A stretch of 5,942 bases of DNA from Helicobacteraceae bacterium (GTDB lineage Bacteria; Campylobacterota; Campylobacteria; Campylobacterales; SZUA-545): NCBI GenBank assembly GCA_031282285.1, contig JAITEA010000145.1, positions 1-5,942 on the forward strand, given 5' to 3'. The notes below the pieces were generated by a model. That model was not told the DNA's origin. It did not search any database and saw nothing but the letters and a program-made list of their open reading frames with translations. Position numbers and translations under genes: made by a program. Shown piece by piece: positions 1-5,897 of this stretch; positions within the stretch are counted from its first letter, which is position 1, and each line of letters begins with the position of its first letter.

Positions 1-218
1 TATACTTTCGGTTATTTATGCGCGATCGAGTTGATTTTTCGCGAGGAGGCGTAAATCTTGCGTTGTAAGTTACCAGGCGGATTTTGGAGCGACGCAAGCG
101 GACGCGATCGGAGTTTAGGTGCCGCAAACATAACAGACGGCGCCAAAAGCGTTAAGAGCCGCGATTCAAGCCGCGCCGTCGCGCTCAAAACGGGCGGCGC
201 AAAGCTATCAAGATTATT
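1..218. other. Upstream region without a recognisable gene
   Basis: In Campylobacter and Helicobacter, as I recall, folK is preceded by aroQ and, in some species, a proline peptidase gene. Neither is visible here. Frame 1 is open from the window edge to TAA at 52-54, and frame 3 to TAA at 66-68. Either could be the last codons of an upstream gene, but both tails are too short to identify. No sigma-54 (-24/-12) or sigma-28 promoter could be read with confidence, so the operon promoter probably lies here or further upstream. No tRNA or terminator was seen. Confidence 0.4.
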
Positions 219-222
219 ATGA
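58..222 (+). CDS. Possible small ORF upstream of folK, unrecognised
   Basis: A 54-codon frame opens with TTG at 58 and ends with a TGA at 220-222 that overlaps the folK ATG (ATGA). A strong purine-rich Shine-Dalgarno-like run, GAGGAGG at 43-49, lies 8 bases before the TTG. The predicted peptide is basic and rich in Gly, Ser, Ala and Arg, with no membrane segment and no motif I recognise. The good ribosome site and the coupled stop/start favour a real leader or small gene. The rare start codon, low-complexity composition and short length favour chance in GC-rich DNA. It could also be decayed sequence from an upstream gene. Not a safe gene call. Confidence 0.2.
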   Translation: MRCKLPGGFWSDASGRDRSLGAANITDGAKSVKSRDSSRAVALKTGGAKLSRLL

Positions 223-704
223 GGCGCGATCTAAACCCGAAGCATACGATTATCTGGACGGCGCGCTACCCTTCGAGAGCGCGAAGATCGCGCAAGCGCT
301 TTTGCGCGCTCGTCGGCGTAGGCGGCAATATAGGCAATGTCAAACGCGCCTTCGATCGCCTCTTTGCGCGGCTGCTTAACGACGGCGCGATCGATATCGT
401 CAAAACCTCGCCGCTACTGAAAAACCCCGATTTTGCCGCGAGCGATACGCCGCCGTACCTCAACGCGGTTATGCTGATCAAGACCAATCTGCCGCCGTTT
501 GCGCTGCTTGGACGGCTGCGGAGCGTGGAAAACCGCTTTGGCAGAACGCGCCCGTACAAGAACGCGCCGCGGACGATTGATTTGGATATGATCTTCTTTG
601 AAACCAAACGAAGCTATAATCCCAAACTATTATTGCCGCACCCGAAGTGGAGCGAACGAATAAGCGCGGTATTGCCGACGCTATTGCTGCAAGGAACTAT
701 ATGA
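219..704 (+). CDS. folK: 2-amino-4-hydroxy-6-hydroxymethyldihydropteridine pyrophosphokinase (HPPK)
   Basis: Cytoplasmic folate-pathway enzyme that transfers pyrophosphate from ATP to 6-hydroxymethyl-7,8-dihydropterin, giving the substrate of dihydropteroate synthase. The 161-residue protein shows the HPPK glycine-rich start (GVGGNIGN, residues 33-40), the pterin-side PPYLNAV segment (78-84), and the family signature NAPRTIDLDMIF (115-126). D121 and D123 there are the expected magnesium ligands and R118 the matching arginine. A basic stretch of about 28 residues precedes the fold, and the C-terminus is shorter than in the E. coli enzyme. I believe both are usual in Campylobacterota. ATG 219 is the only plausible in-frame start before the core, although it has no clear Shine-Dalgarno. 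Its TGA (702-704) overlaps the flhF ATG, so it is probably co-transcribed and coupled with the flagellar genes. Confidence 0.93.
   Translation: MRRDLNPKHTIIWTARYPSRARRSRKRFCALVGVGGNIGNVKRAFDRLFARLLNDGAIDIVKTSPLLKNPDFAASDTPPYLNAVMLIKTNLPPFALLGRLRSVENRFGRTRPYKNAPRTIDLDMIFFETKRSYNPKLLLPHPKWSERISAVLPTLLLQGTI
691..703 (+). promoter_or_regulatory. Ribosome binding site and start of flhF
   Basis: AAGGA at 691-695 lies 5 bases before ATG 701-703, inside the last codons of folK. It decides the flhF start. An in-frame ATG at 647 would add 18 residues, but those overlap the folK C-terminus and precede the conserved FlhF opening MKLFTYTGET. Confidence 0.75.
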
Positions 705-2014
705 AGCTGTTCACCTACACGGGCGAAACGCCCGCCGACGCGCTCAAGCAGATTGAAGCCGACTGGGGCGGCGACGCGCTCGTCGTCAGCAACAAGGAGA
801 TTCGCAAAAAATCGCTGGGTCAAAGCGCGTTGTACGAGATCGTAGTCGGCGTGGAGGACGAGAGCGCGGCGCGGAAGATTGCGAAAGAGAAGCCAAAGCC
901 AAACAAAGACGACGACGTGCTCGTCAAAATATCGGATACGGCAAAAGAGATCGAGGAGATTATGCGCAAGGAGGGAAAGCTGGGCGCGCCGCGAGCGGAA
1001 ACGCCTAAGCCGAACCCGCCGATCAAGGCGACGGCGACGATCGCGCATAAACCAAGCGCCGCCCCCGCGCCTGTCAAGGAGGTGTACGAGATCGATGCGC
1101 TCAACAGGAAAGTGGACGATTTGAACGATCGCGTGAAACTGCTGCAACACTCGATGTGGGAAAAGGTCATCGATCCCAAAAGCCTCCCCATTCCGCCGGA
1201 GTTCGCCGAAATCTACCGCATAAGCCGCCAAAGCGGTATGAGCGCCGAGCATCTCGACGCGATTATGCGATTGACGCTGGAAAATATGCCGCTTTCGATG
1301 CGCCAAAACAGCGAAACGACGCGCCGCTATTTCAAAGTGCTGCTTCGCAAGATGATCCCTATGCGGATCGAAAGCAGACTGAACCGCCCCAGCAAAAAGG
1401 TGATGATGCTGGTCGGTCCCACGGGGGTGGGCAAAACGACAAACCTAGCCAAACTCGCCGCCCGCTACGCCTACCAGCTACCCGACAAATACAAGGTCGG
1501 CATTATGACGGTGGATACCTACCGCATAGGCGCGGTGGAGCAGCTAAGCTACTACGCCAAAATGATGCGGCTTGGCATAGAGACGGTGCGCGATCCTATC
1601 GATTTCAGCGCGGCGCTCTCCTCTCTGCGCCATTGCGATATTATCCTGATCGACACCGCGGGATCAAGCCAGCGCGATCGCGAAAAGATCGCGCGCATTC
1701 AGCAGTTTCTCGACGCGGAGAAACAGAGCGCTATCAATGTGTCGCTGGTACTTTCAGCCACAAGCAAGCTGGATGATTTGCGCGATATATACCGCAATTA
1801 CGAACCGCTCGGGATCGACACGATCGTCGCCACAAAACTCGACGAAACCGCCGCGCTGGGCTCGTTTTTCAGCTTTATCTACGAGTGCAAGAAACCCGTT
1901 TCGTATCTGTCAATCGGACAGGAGGTTCCAGACGATCTCGTCGTAGCCAACGCGGACTATTTCGTCTCCTGCCTGCTCGAGGGCTTCGACAAAACGCGGA
2001 AAGCCGACATATGA
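701..2014 (+). CDS. flhF: Flagellar biosynthesis GTPase FlhF (SRP family)
   Basis: Signal-recognition-particle-type GTPase that marks the cell pole for flagellar assembly. In Campylobacterota it also feeds into activation of sigma-54-dependent flagellar genes. The 437-residue protein starts with the FlhF-specific MKLFTYTGET. A charged, Pro/Ala-rich linker follows (about 60-128), with a short heptad-like helix at 131-149. The N-domain helices (about 165-230) lead into the NG GTPase core: P-loop GPTGVGKTTN (239-248), DTYRIGAVEQL (272-282), G3 DTAGS (318-322), TKLDE (378-382) and the closing GQEVPDDL (406-413). Most SRP GTPases have DTAGR at G3, so the serine is a difference. The length is close to the Helicobacter and Campylobacter proteins and longer than the Bacillus one. 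It overlaps folK and flhG by ATGA junctions, which suggests coupled translation with its partner FlhG. Confidence 0.97.
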   Translation: MKLFTYTGETPADALKQIEADWGGDALVVSNKEIRKKSLGQSALYEIVVGVEDESAARKIAKEKPKPNKDDDVLVKISDTAKEIEEIMRKEGKLGAPRAETPKPNPPIKATATIAHKPSAAPAPVKEVYEIDALNRKVDDLNDRVKLLQHSMWEKVIDPKSLPIPPEFAEIYRISRQSGMSAEHLDAIMRLTLENMPLSMRQNSETTRRYFKVLLRKMIPMRIESRLNRPSKKVMMLVGPTGVGKTTNLAKLAARYAYQLPDKYKVGIMTVDTYRIGAVEQLSYYAKMMRLGIETVRDPIDFSAALSSLRHCDIILIDTAGSSQRDREKIARIQQFLDAEKQSAINVSLVLSATSKLDDLRDIYRNYEPLGIDTIVATKLDETAALGSFFSFIYECKKPVSYLSIGQEVPDDLVVANADYFVSCLLEGFDKTRKADI

Positions 2015-2880
2015 CCAATCAAGCGCAAAAACTCGCGGAGATCGTAGGCTCGCAGCATATCGGCAAAAGCGTAAAAACCAAGTTTATCGCCGTAACCAGC
2101 GGCAAAGGCGGCGTGGGCAAAACGACGATCAGCGCCAATATGGGCTACATACTGGCGCAAAGCGGCGCGCAGGTCGGGCTGCTGGATGCGGATATCGGGC
2201 TGGCAAATCTCGATCTGATGTTGGGCGTCAAGCCCGAAAAGACGATCTTGAGCATTATGCGCGGCGAGTGCGGCGTGGAAGACATTTTGATGCGAATCGA
2301 CAAAACGCTCTACCTGATCCCGGGCGAAAACGGCGGCGACATACTCAAATTCAGAGAGAGCTACGCGCTGGAAAGATTTTACGACGAGATCAAAAAGCTG
2401 GATTTTCTCGATTACCTCGTCGTCGATACGGGCGCGGGCATCGGCGAGAGCGTCCAGACTTTTCTCAAAGCCGCCGACGAGACGATCATCGTTACCACGC
2501 CCGATCCCGCCGCGATCACCGACGCTTACTCTATGATGAAGACGCTCTCGGATTCGCCCAAACGGCTTTTGATGATCGTAAATCAAACGCATAGCGATCG
2601 CGAGGGCGATCGGGTTTTTGCCGGTATCGCCAAAGTCGCGGCAAAAAACCTGCCGAATATCGAACCAATTTTGCTAGGTTCGCTGCCCAAAGACGACGAA
2701 ATAGCCCAAAGCGTGCGGGGGCGATACCTCTTTGCCAAAGAAAGCGGCGGCTTGCGAACGGGCGCGAGGCTAAACGAGATCGCGCGCAAACTGCTGCGAT
2801 TTATGGAACGCGGCGTGCTTGAAACTAAGCGGGGAAGCGGTTTTGGCGGATTTTTCAAACGGCTGCTCGATCAGTTCTAA
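2011..2880 (+). CDS. flhG: Flagellar number regulator FlhG (MinD-like ATPase, YlxH)
   Basis: ParA/MinD-family ATPase that limits flagellar number by acting on FlhF. In Campylobacter it is also linked to division-site placement. The 289-residue protein has the deviant Walker A KGGVGKTT (32-39, with the signature lysine K32), Walker A' LLDADIGLANLD (57-68) and switch II VVDTGAG (137-143). The N-terminal NQAQKLAEI (3-11) resembles the DQAxxLR peptide by which FlhG stimulates the FlhF GTPase. The C-terminal GFGGFFKRLLDQF (277-289) can form an amphipathic helix like the MinD membrane-targeting sequence. ATG 2011 overlaps the flhF stop (ATGA) and gives the expected N-terminus. The longer frame from 1885 adds 42 residues that are only flhF sequence read out of frame. 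The ribosome site is weak (GGAAAG, 1998-2003), so coupling to flhF is likely. Confidence 0.96.
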   Translation: MTNQAQKLAEIVGSQHIGKSVKTKFIAVTSGKGGVGKTTISANMGYILAQSGAQVGLLDADIGLANLDLMLGVKPEKTILSIMRGECGVEDILMRIDKTLYLIPGENGGDILKFRESYALERFYDEIKKLDFLDYLVVDTGAGIGESVQTFLKAADETIIVTTPDPAAITDAYSMMKTLSDSPKRLLMIVNQTHSDREGDRVFAGIAKVAAKNLPNIEPILLGSLPKDDEIAQSVRGRYLFAKESGGLRTGARLNEIARKLLRFMERGVLETKRGSGFGGFFKRLLDQF

Positions 2881-2894
2881 AAGAGCGAGTTATT

Positions 2895-3233
2895 ATGCGC
2901 GCGGACAACTTTATTTTCTTTCTTACGGCAAGCGGATTTTTTATCGGGCTGATCTTTGCGCTATTAGCCGATTTTGAGCCGCTCGCGTTTGTTTACGCCT
3001 GCGTGGCGGTAACCTTTGTATTTTATATGATCGCGCTTGCCGCCAGCGCATTTTTCGTCAGATTTACCGATATAAGAGCCGCGTATAAACTCGGCTCCGA
3101 ATACTACGAAACACAGCTTGACAAAGCGCGATCGCAGATCGAAAAACGAGAGATATATATCCGCGATTCCATCGGCTTTATCAGGGCGCTTGAAAGAGAG
3201 AACGGTTCCGTAAAAAGCGAGGAGATATCGTGA
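2895..3233 (+). CDS. Conserved small two-TM membrane protein between flhG and fliA
   Basis: Function unknown. The 112-residue protein has two strongly hydrophobic segments (about residues 5-25 and 28-54) joined by a very short acidic turn (D26-E28), so it is probably a hairpin in the inner membrane. A charged C-terminal tail follows (about 57-112), likely helical and partly coiled-coil, with many Lys, Arg and Glu. Both ends probably face the cytoplasm. Size and position match the uncharacterised proteins between flhG and fliA in Helicobacter (HP1033) and Campylobacter (Cj0062c). I judge this by synteny and topology, not by alignment. It begins 14 bases after the flhG stop, with only a weak AG-rich ribosome site (AAGAGCGAG, 2881-2889). 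Its stop overlaps the fliA start (GTGA). A membrane tether or partner for FlhF, FlhG or FliA is possible but unproven. Confidence 0.88.
   Translation: MRADNFIFFLTASGFFIGLIFALLADFEPLAFVYACVAVTFVFYMIALAASAFFVRFTDIRAAYKLGSEYYETQLDKARSQIEKREIYIRDSIGFIRALERENGSVKSEEIS
3220..3232 (+). promoter_or_regulatory. Ribosome binding site and GTG start of fliA
   Basis: AGGAG at 3220-3224 lies 5 bases before GTG 3230-3232. The GTG shares three bases with the TGA (3231-3233) of the membrane-protein gene in a GTGA overlap. This is among the best-matched ribosome sites in the operon and fixes an unusual start codon for the sigma factor. Confidence 0.75.
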
Positions 3234-3928
3234 GCGCCCAAAGCGCGATCAACGCTTACGCCGCGCAGCGCCAAGACGCGCTAAACGACTTAGCCGTTCA
3301 GTATCTGCCCGCCGTAAAAGCGATGGCGCACAGAATGAAAGAGCGGCTGCCCGCGAGCATAGAGGCGAGCGATCTTATCTCCATCGGCGCGGAGGAGCTT
3401 ATCAAACTTGCGCGCCGCTACGACTCGGAGATCAACGACAGCTTCTGGGGCTTCGCCAAAAAGCGCGTACACGGCGCGATGCTGGATTTTCTGCGCAGTC
3501 TGGACACGCTAAGCCGCGGCGATCGCAAGCTGATCAAAGATGTGGAAAAACTGATCATAACTTATTTCGGCGAACACGACGAGGAGCCTAGCGACGAGTA
3601 TCTGGCGCGGGAGCTGAACGAGGATATATCCAAAATACAAAAAGCGCGCGACGCGGGCGATGTGGGATCGCTGATGTCGCTCGACGATCAGTTTCAGATG
3701 TTTGGCGAAGAGAACAATGTGGAAAAAAAGGTGCTGCGCGACGAGGCGATCGAGCAGATCACGATTGTGCTTTCGCATATGAACGAGCGCGAACAGACTA
3801 TTATCCAGCTTTATTTTTACGAGGAGATGAACCTAAAGGAGATCAGCGATATTTTGAATATCACCGAATCGCGCATATCGCAGATTATCAAAAATGTAAC
3901 GCGCAAAATCCGCGAAAGGCTGTCGTAA
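3230..3928 (+). CDS. fliA: RNA polymerase sigma factor for flagellar genes (sigma-28, FliA)
   Basis: Sigma-28 directs RNA polymerase to late flagellar promoters such as those of flagellin genes. It is normally held inactive by the anti-sigma factor FlgM until the hook is finished. The 232-residue protein has region 2 at about 20-95: DLISIGAEELIKLARRYD (48-65) corresponds to region 2.2, and FWGFAKKRVHGAMLDFLRSL (72-91) to the promoter-binding 2.3-2.4 part. Region 3 spans about 96-145 and region 4 about 176-232, with the helix-turn-helix NLKEISDILNITESRISQII (201-220). There is no region 1.1 and no long spacer, as expected for this group. Enterobacterial FliA has ...MLDELRS... where this has MLDFLRS, which I take as a lineage feature. 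It starts at GTG with a strong ribosome site and ends directly against fliM. FlgM is not encoded here. Confidence 0.97.
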   Translation: MSAQSAINAYAAQRQDALNDLAVQYLPAVKAMAHRMKERLPASIEASDLISIGAEELIKLARRYDSEINDSFWGFAKKRVHGAMLDFLRSLDTLSRGDRKLIKDVEKLIITYFGEHDEEPSDEYLARELNEDISKIQKARDAGDVGSLMSLDDQFQMFGEENNVEKKVLRDEAIEQITIVLSHMNEREQTIIQLYFYEEMNLKEISDILNITESRISQIIKNVTRKIRERLS

Positions 3929-4993
3929 ATGGCGGACATATTAAGTCAAGAGGAGATCGACGCTCTGCTAGAGGCGGTGGACGACGACGAAACCACGCCG
4001 GAACAGCTACTCAAAAAAGAGAAACGGATCGAACAGCGGCAGGTTACGCTCTACGACTTCAAGCGCCCAAACCGCGTCAGCAAAGAGCAGCTTCGCGCCT
4101 TCAGATCGATTCACGACAAGATGGTGCGCGCCCTCTCCGCGCAGATTTCGTCGGTGATGCGGTCGATCGTGGAGATTCAGCTTCACTCGGTCGATCAGAT
4201 GACCTACGGCGAGTTTTTGATGAGCCTGCCCTCCCCGACGAGCTTCAATGTGTTTTCTATGAAACCGCTGGAGGGCAGCGGCGTTTTGGAGATCAACTCG
4301 GCGATCGCCTTTCCGATGGTCGATCGGTTGCTTGGCGGCAAGGGCGAGGCGTACGACGCCAACCGAGACTTTACCGATATAGAACTCAACCTGCTCGATA
4401 CGATCTTGCGCGTGATTATGCAAAACCTAAGAGACGCGTGGGCGCCCGTAACCGAACTTTATCCGCTCGTGGAGGCGAAAGAGTCCAGCCCCAATGTGAT
4501 ACAGATCGTCGCGCAGAACGAGATCGTGGTGATGGTGGTGATGGAGATTATCATAGGTCATACCAGCGGTATGATGAATGTCTGCTATCCGGTGATCGCG
4601 CTGGAGCCTATCTTGCCCAAACTCGCGGCGCGGGATATTATGATCAGCGACACAAGCTCCAAAAAATCGCGCAACAGGGAGCTCAAAACGCTGCTTGGCG
4701 GCGCGCGCGTCAATATCGAAGCGGTTATAGGCGACGCTAAGCTAACATTACGGGAGCTGTTTGACCTGCAAAAAGGGGATATTCTGATCCTAGACCGCCC
4801 CGCGGACGACACGGCGGTGCTGTGCGTGGACGGCGAGGATAAGTTTGTCGCCAAGCTGGGACTGAGCAGATTTCGCAAAACCGTCGAGGTCGAGGAGATT
4901 ATCCGCACCGAACACGACGAGGTGAAAGAGATTCTGACCCGTCTCGATGAGGAACGGCGCAAGAAAATACAAGCGTTCAAAGGCGAAGGGTGA
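3929..4993 (+). CDS. fliM: Flagellar motor switch protein FliM
   Basis: C-ring protein that binds phosphorylated CheY and, with FliG and FliN/FliY, switches motor rotation. The 354-residue protein has the N-terminal CheY-P docking peptide LSQEEIDALL (5-14). A charged linker leads to VTLYDFKRPNRV (39-50), which opens the CheC-like middle domain (about 50-240). That domain contains LLGGKGE (134-140), matching the conserved GGxG loop that contacts FliG. The C-terminal SpoA/FliN-like domain spans about 255-325 (LRELFDLQKGDILIL at 274-288), followed by a charged helical tail to 354. Length is close to other Campylobacterota FliM proteins. ATG 3929 follows the fliA TAA with no spacer. AAAGG (3915-3919) within fliA is the probable ribosome site. 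The intact CheY peptide implies a working chemotaxis system elsewhere in the genome. Confidence 0.97.
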   Translation: MADILSQEEIDALLEAVDDDETTPEQLLKKEKRIEQRQVTLYDFKRPNRVSKEQLRAFRSIHDKMVRALSAQISSVMRSIVEIQLHSVDQMTYGEFLMSLPSPTSFNVFSMKPLEGSGVLEINSAIAFPMVDRLLGGKGEAYDANRDFTDIELNLLDTILRVIMQNLRDAWAPVTELYPLVEAKESSPNVIQIVAQNEIVVMVVMEIIIGHTSGMMNVCYPVIALEPILPKLAARDIMISDTSSKKSRNRELKTLLGGARVNIEAVIGDAKLTLRELFDLQKGDILILDRPADDTAVLCVDGEDKFVAKLGLSRFRKTVEVEEIIRTEHDEVKEILTRLDEERRKKIQAFKGEG

Positions 4994-5856
4994 TGAGTTT
5001 TATCGAACTGCTTCAAAAAGAGATTGCCGCCACGGTAAACGGCTTGCTAGGCTCCGCGCCCGCGGTCGATCTCAAGGAGGTGAGCGCGCTCAACGCCGAC
5101 TCCTCCGTCGTGGCGCCGGTGGCGACGATCGATCTGGATTTTTCCGGTCCGGCGTTTGGCAAAGGGCGCGCGATCATACCGCCGCAGCTTGCCACGGCGC
5201 TAAGCGATATGATGCTTGGCGGCTCTGGGGCAAGCAAAGAGACGATGGAAAACGACGATCTCGACGCGACAAAAGAGATCATCTCGCAGATTTTCGGCGC
5301 GCTCTCTAGCTCGCTCGCCGCGCAGCACGATCTCGCCAAATTCTCAATCAAAACCGGCGAGGCGAAGTTTATAGCCGCGGGCGCTTTGGCGGAGCTTGGG
5401 GGCTTTGCCAAGATGTTTTCGTTTAATTTTACAATCGGCGCGATCGAGAGCGTGCTTATGTTCGCCATTGATAAGACGATCGCCGCCGCGCTCGACAAAA
5501 ACGGCGCGCCGCCGCCAAACGCGCCCGAAAAAGCCTTCGCGCCAAACGCCAGAGCGCCCCAGCGCGAACAATTGGCGCTCACGCCGGAGGAGAACAAAAA
5601 CATTCAGCTCCTGATGGATGTGCGTCTGGTCGTGCGGGTGAGAATCGGCAAAAAGCAGATGTTGCTGCGCGATGTGATCAATATGGATATAGGTTCGATC
5701 GTCGAGCTTGATCAGCTTGCCAACGAGCCGCTGGATATTCTGGTGGATAATAAAAAAATCGCCGAGGGCGAAGTGGTGATCGTAGATGGCAACTTTGGCG
5801 TTCAGATCACCGCGATCGGCACCAAACGCGAACGCCTAGAGCAGCTCAAAGGCTAA
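4993..5856 (+). CDS. fliY: Flagellar motor switch protein FliY (CheC-like plus FliN/SpoA domain)
   Basis: C-ring component that combines a CheC-like domain with a FliN-type domain. The 287-residue protein has an N-terminal helix (1-20), a CheC-like region (about 35-165) with LSDMMLGGSG (70-79) and DATKEIISQIFGA (91-103), then a Pro/Ala-rich linker (about 168-198). The SpoA/FliN domain (about 203-280) includes VRLVVRVRIGKK (210-221) and a run ending LDILVDNKKIAEGE (247-260). Unlike FliM it lacks an EIDALL-type CheY peptide at the N-terminus. The helix that holds the Glu/Asn pair of CheC phosphatases has E95 but serine at 98 where asparagine is expected, so phosphatase activity is doubtful. ATG 4993 overlaps the fliM stop (TGATG). 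A GTG at 4990 directly before it would add one residue, and the sequence does not decide between them. The separate FliN protein known in related genomes is not in this window. Confidence 0.95.
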   Translation: MSFIELLQKEIAATVNGLLGSAPAVDLKEVSALNADSSVVAPVATIDLDFSGPAFGKGRAIIPPQLATALSDMMLGGSGASKETMENDDLDATKEIISQIFGALSSSLAAQHDLAKFSIKTGEAKFIAAGALAELGGFAKMFSFNFTIGAIESVLMFAIDKTIAAALDKNGAPPPNAPEKAFAPNARAPQREQLALTPEENKNIQLLMDVRLVVRVRIGKKQMLLRDVINMDIGSIVELDQLANEPLDILVDNKKIAEGEVVIVDGNFGVQITAIGTKRERLEQLKG

Positions 5857-5871
5857 CTCCCCCTTCCCGCC

Positions 5872-5886
5872 GATAACCGCGTTATC
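5872..5886. other. Short inverted repeat after fliY, weak terminator candidate
   Basis: GATAAC (5872-5877) and GTTATC (5881-5886) form a perfect 6-base arm pair around the 3-base loop CGC, starting 15 bases after the fliY stop. There is no run of T behind it and the stem is only moderately stable. It is therefore a poor intrinsic terminator and could be an operator-like palindrome or chance. Confidence 0.25.
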
Positions 5887-5897
5887 CAAAACAGACT

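Noticed and set aside
614..1306. Long reverse-strand open frame of 230 codons opposite folK and flhF
   Set aside because: It lies opposite the clear FlhF coding frame, is Arg/Leu/His-rich as expected of an antisense shadow in GC-rich DNA, and shows no motif or coherent domain.
1156..1776. Forward open frame of 206 codons inside flhF
   Set aside because: It is an out-of-frame reading of the FlhF GTPase core, full of Arg, Ser and Gln, with no domain. The FlhF frame carries all G motifs.
1957..2592. Reverse-strand open frame of 211 codons opposite flhG
   Set aside because: It mirrors the conserved FlhG frame and has no start signal or recognisable protein family.
5013..5603. Reverse-strand open frame of 196 codons opposite fliY
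   Set aside because: Its Ser/Ala-rich composition is the complement of the FliY codons. There is no ribosome site or motif.
5872..5886. Strong rho-independent terminator after fliY
   Set aside because: The 6-base stem has no following T tract, so it is listed only as a weak inverted repeat.
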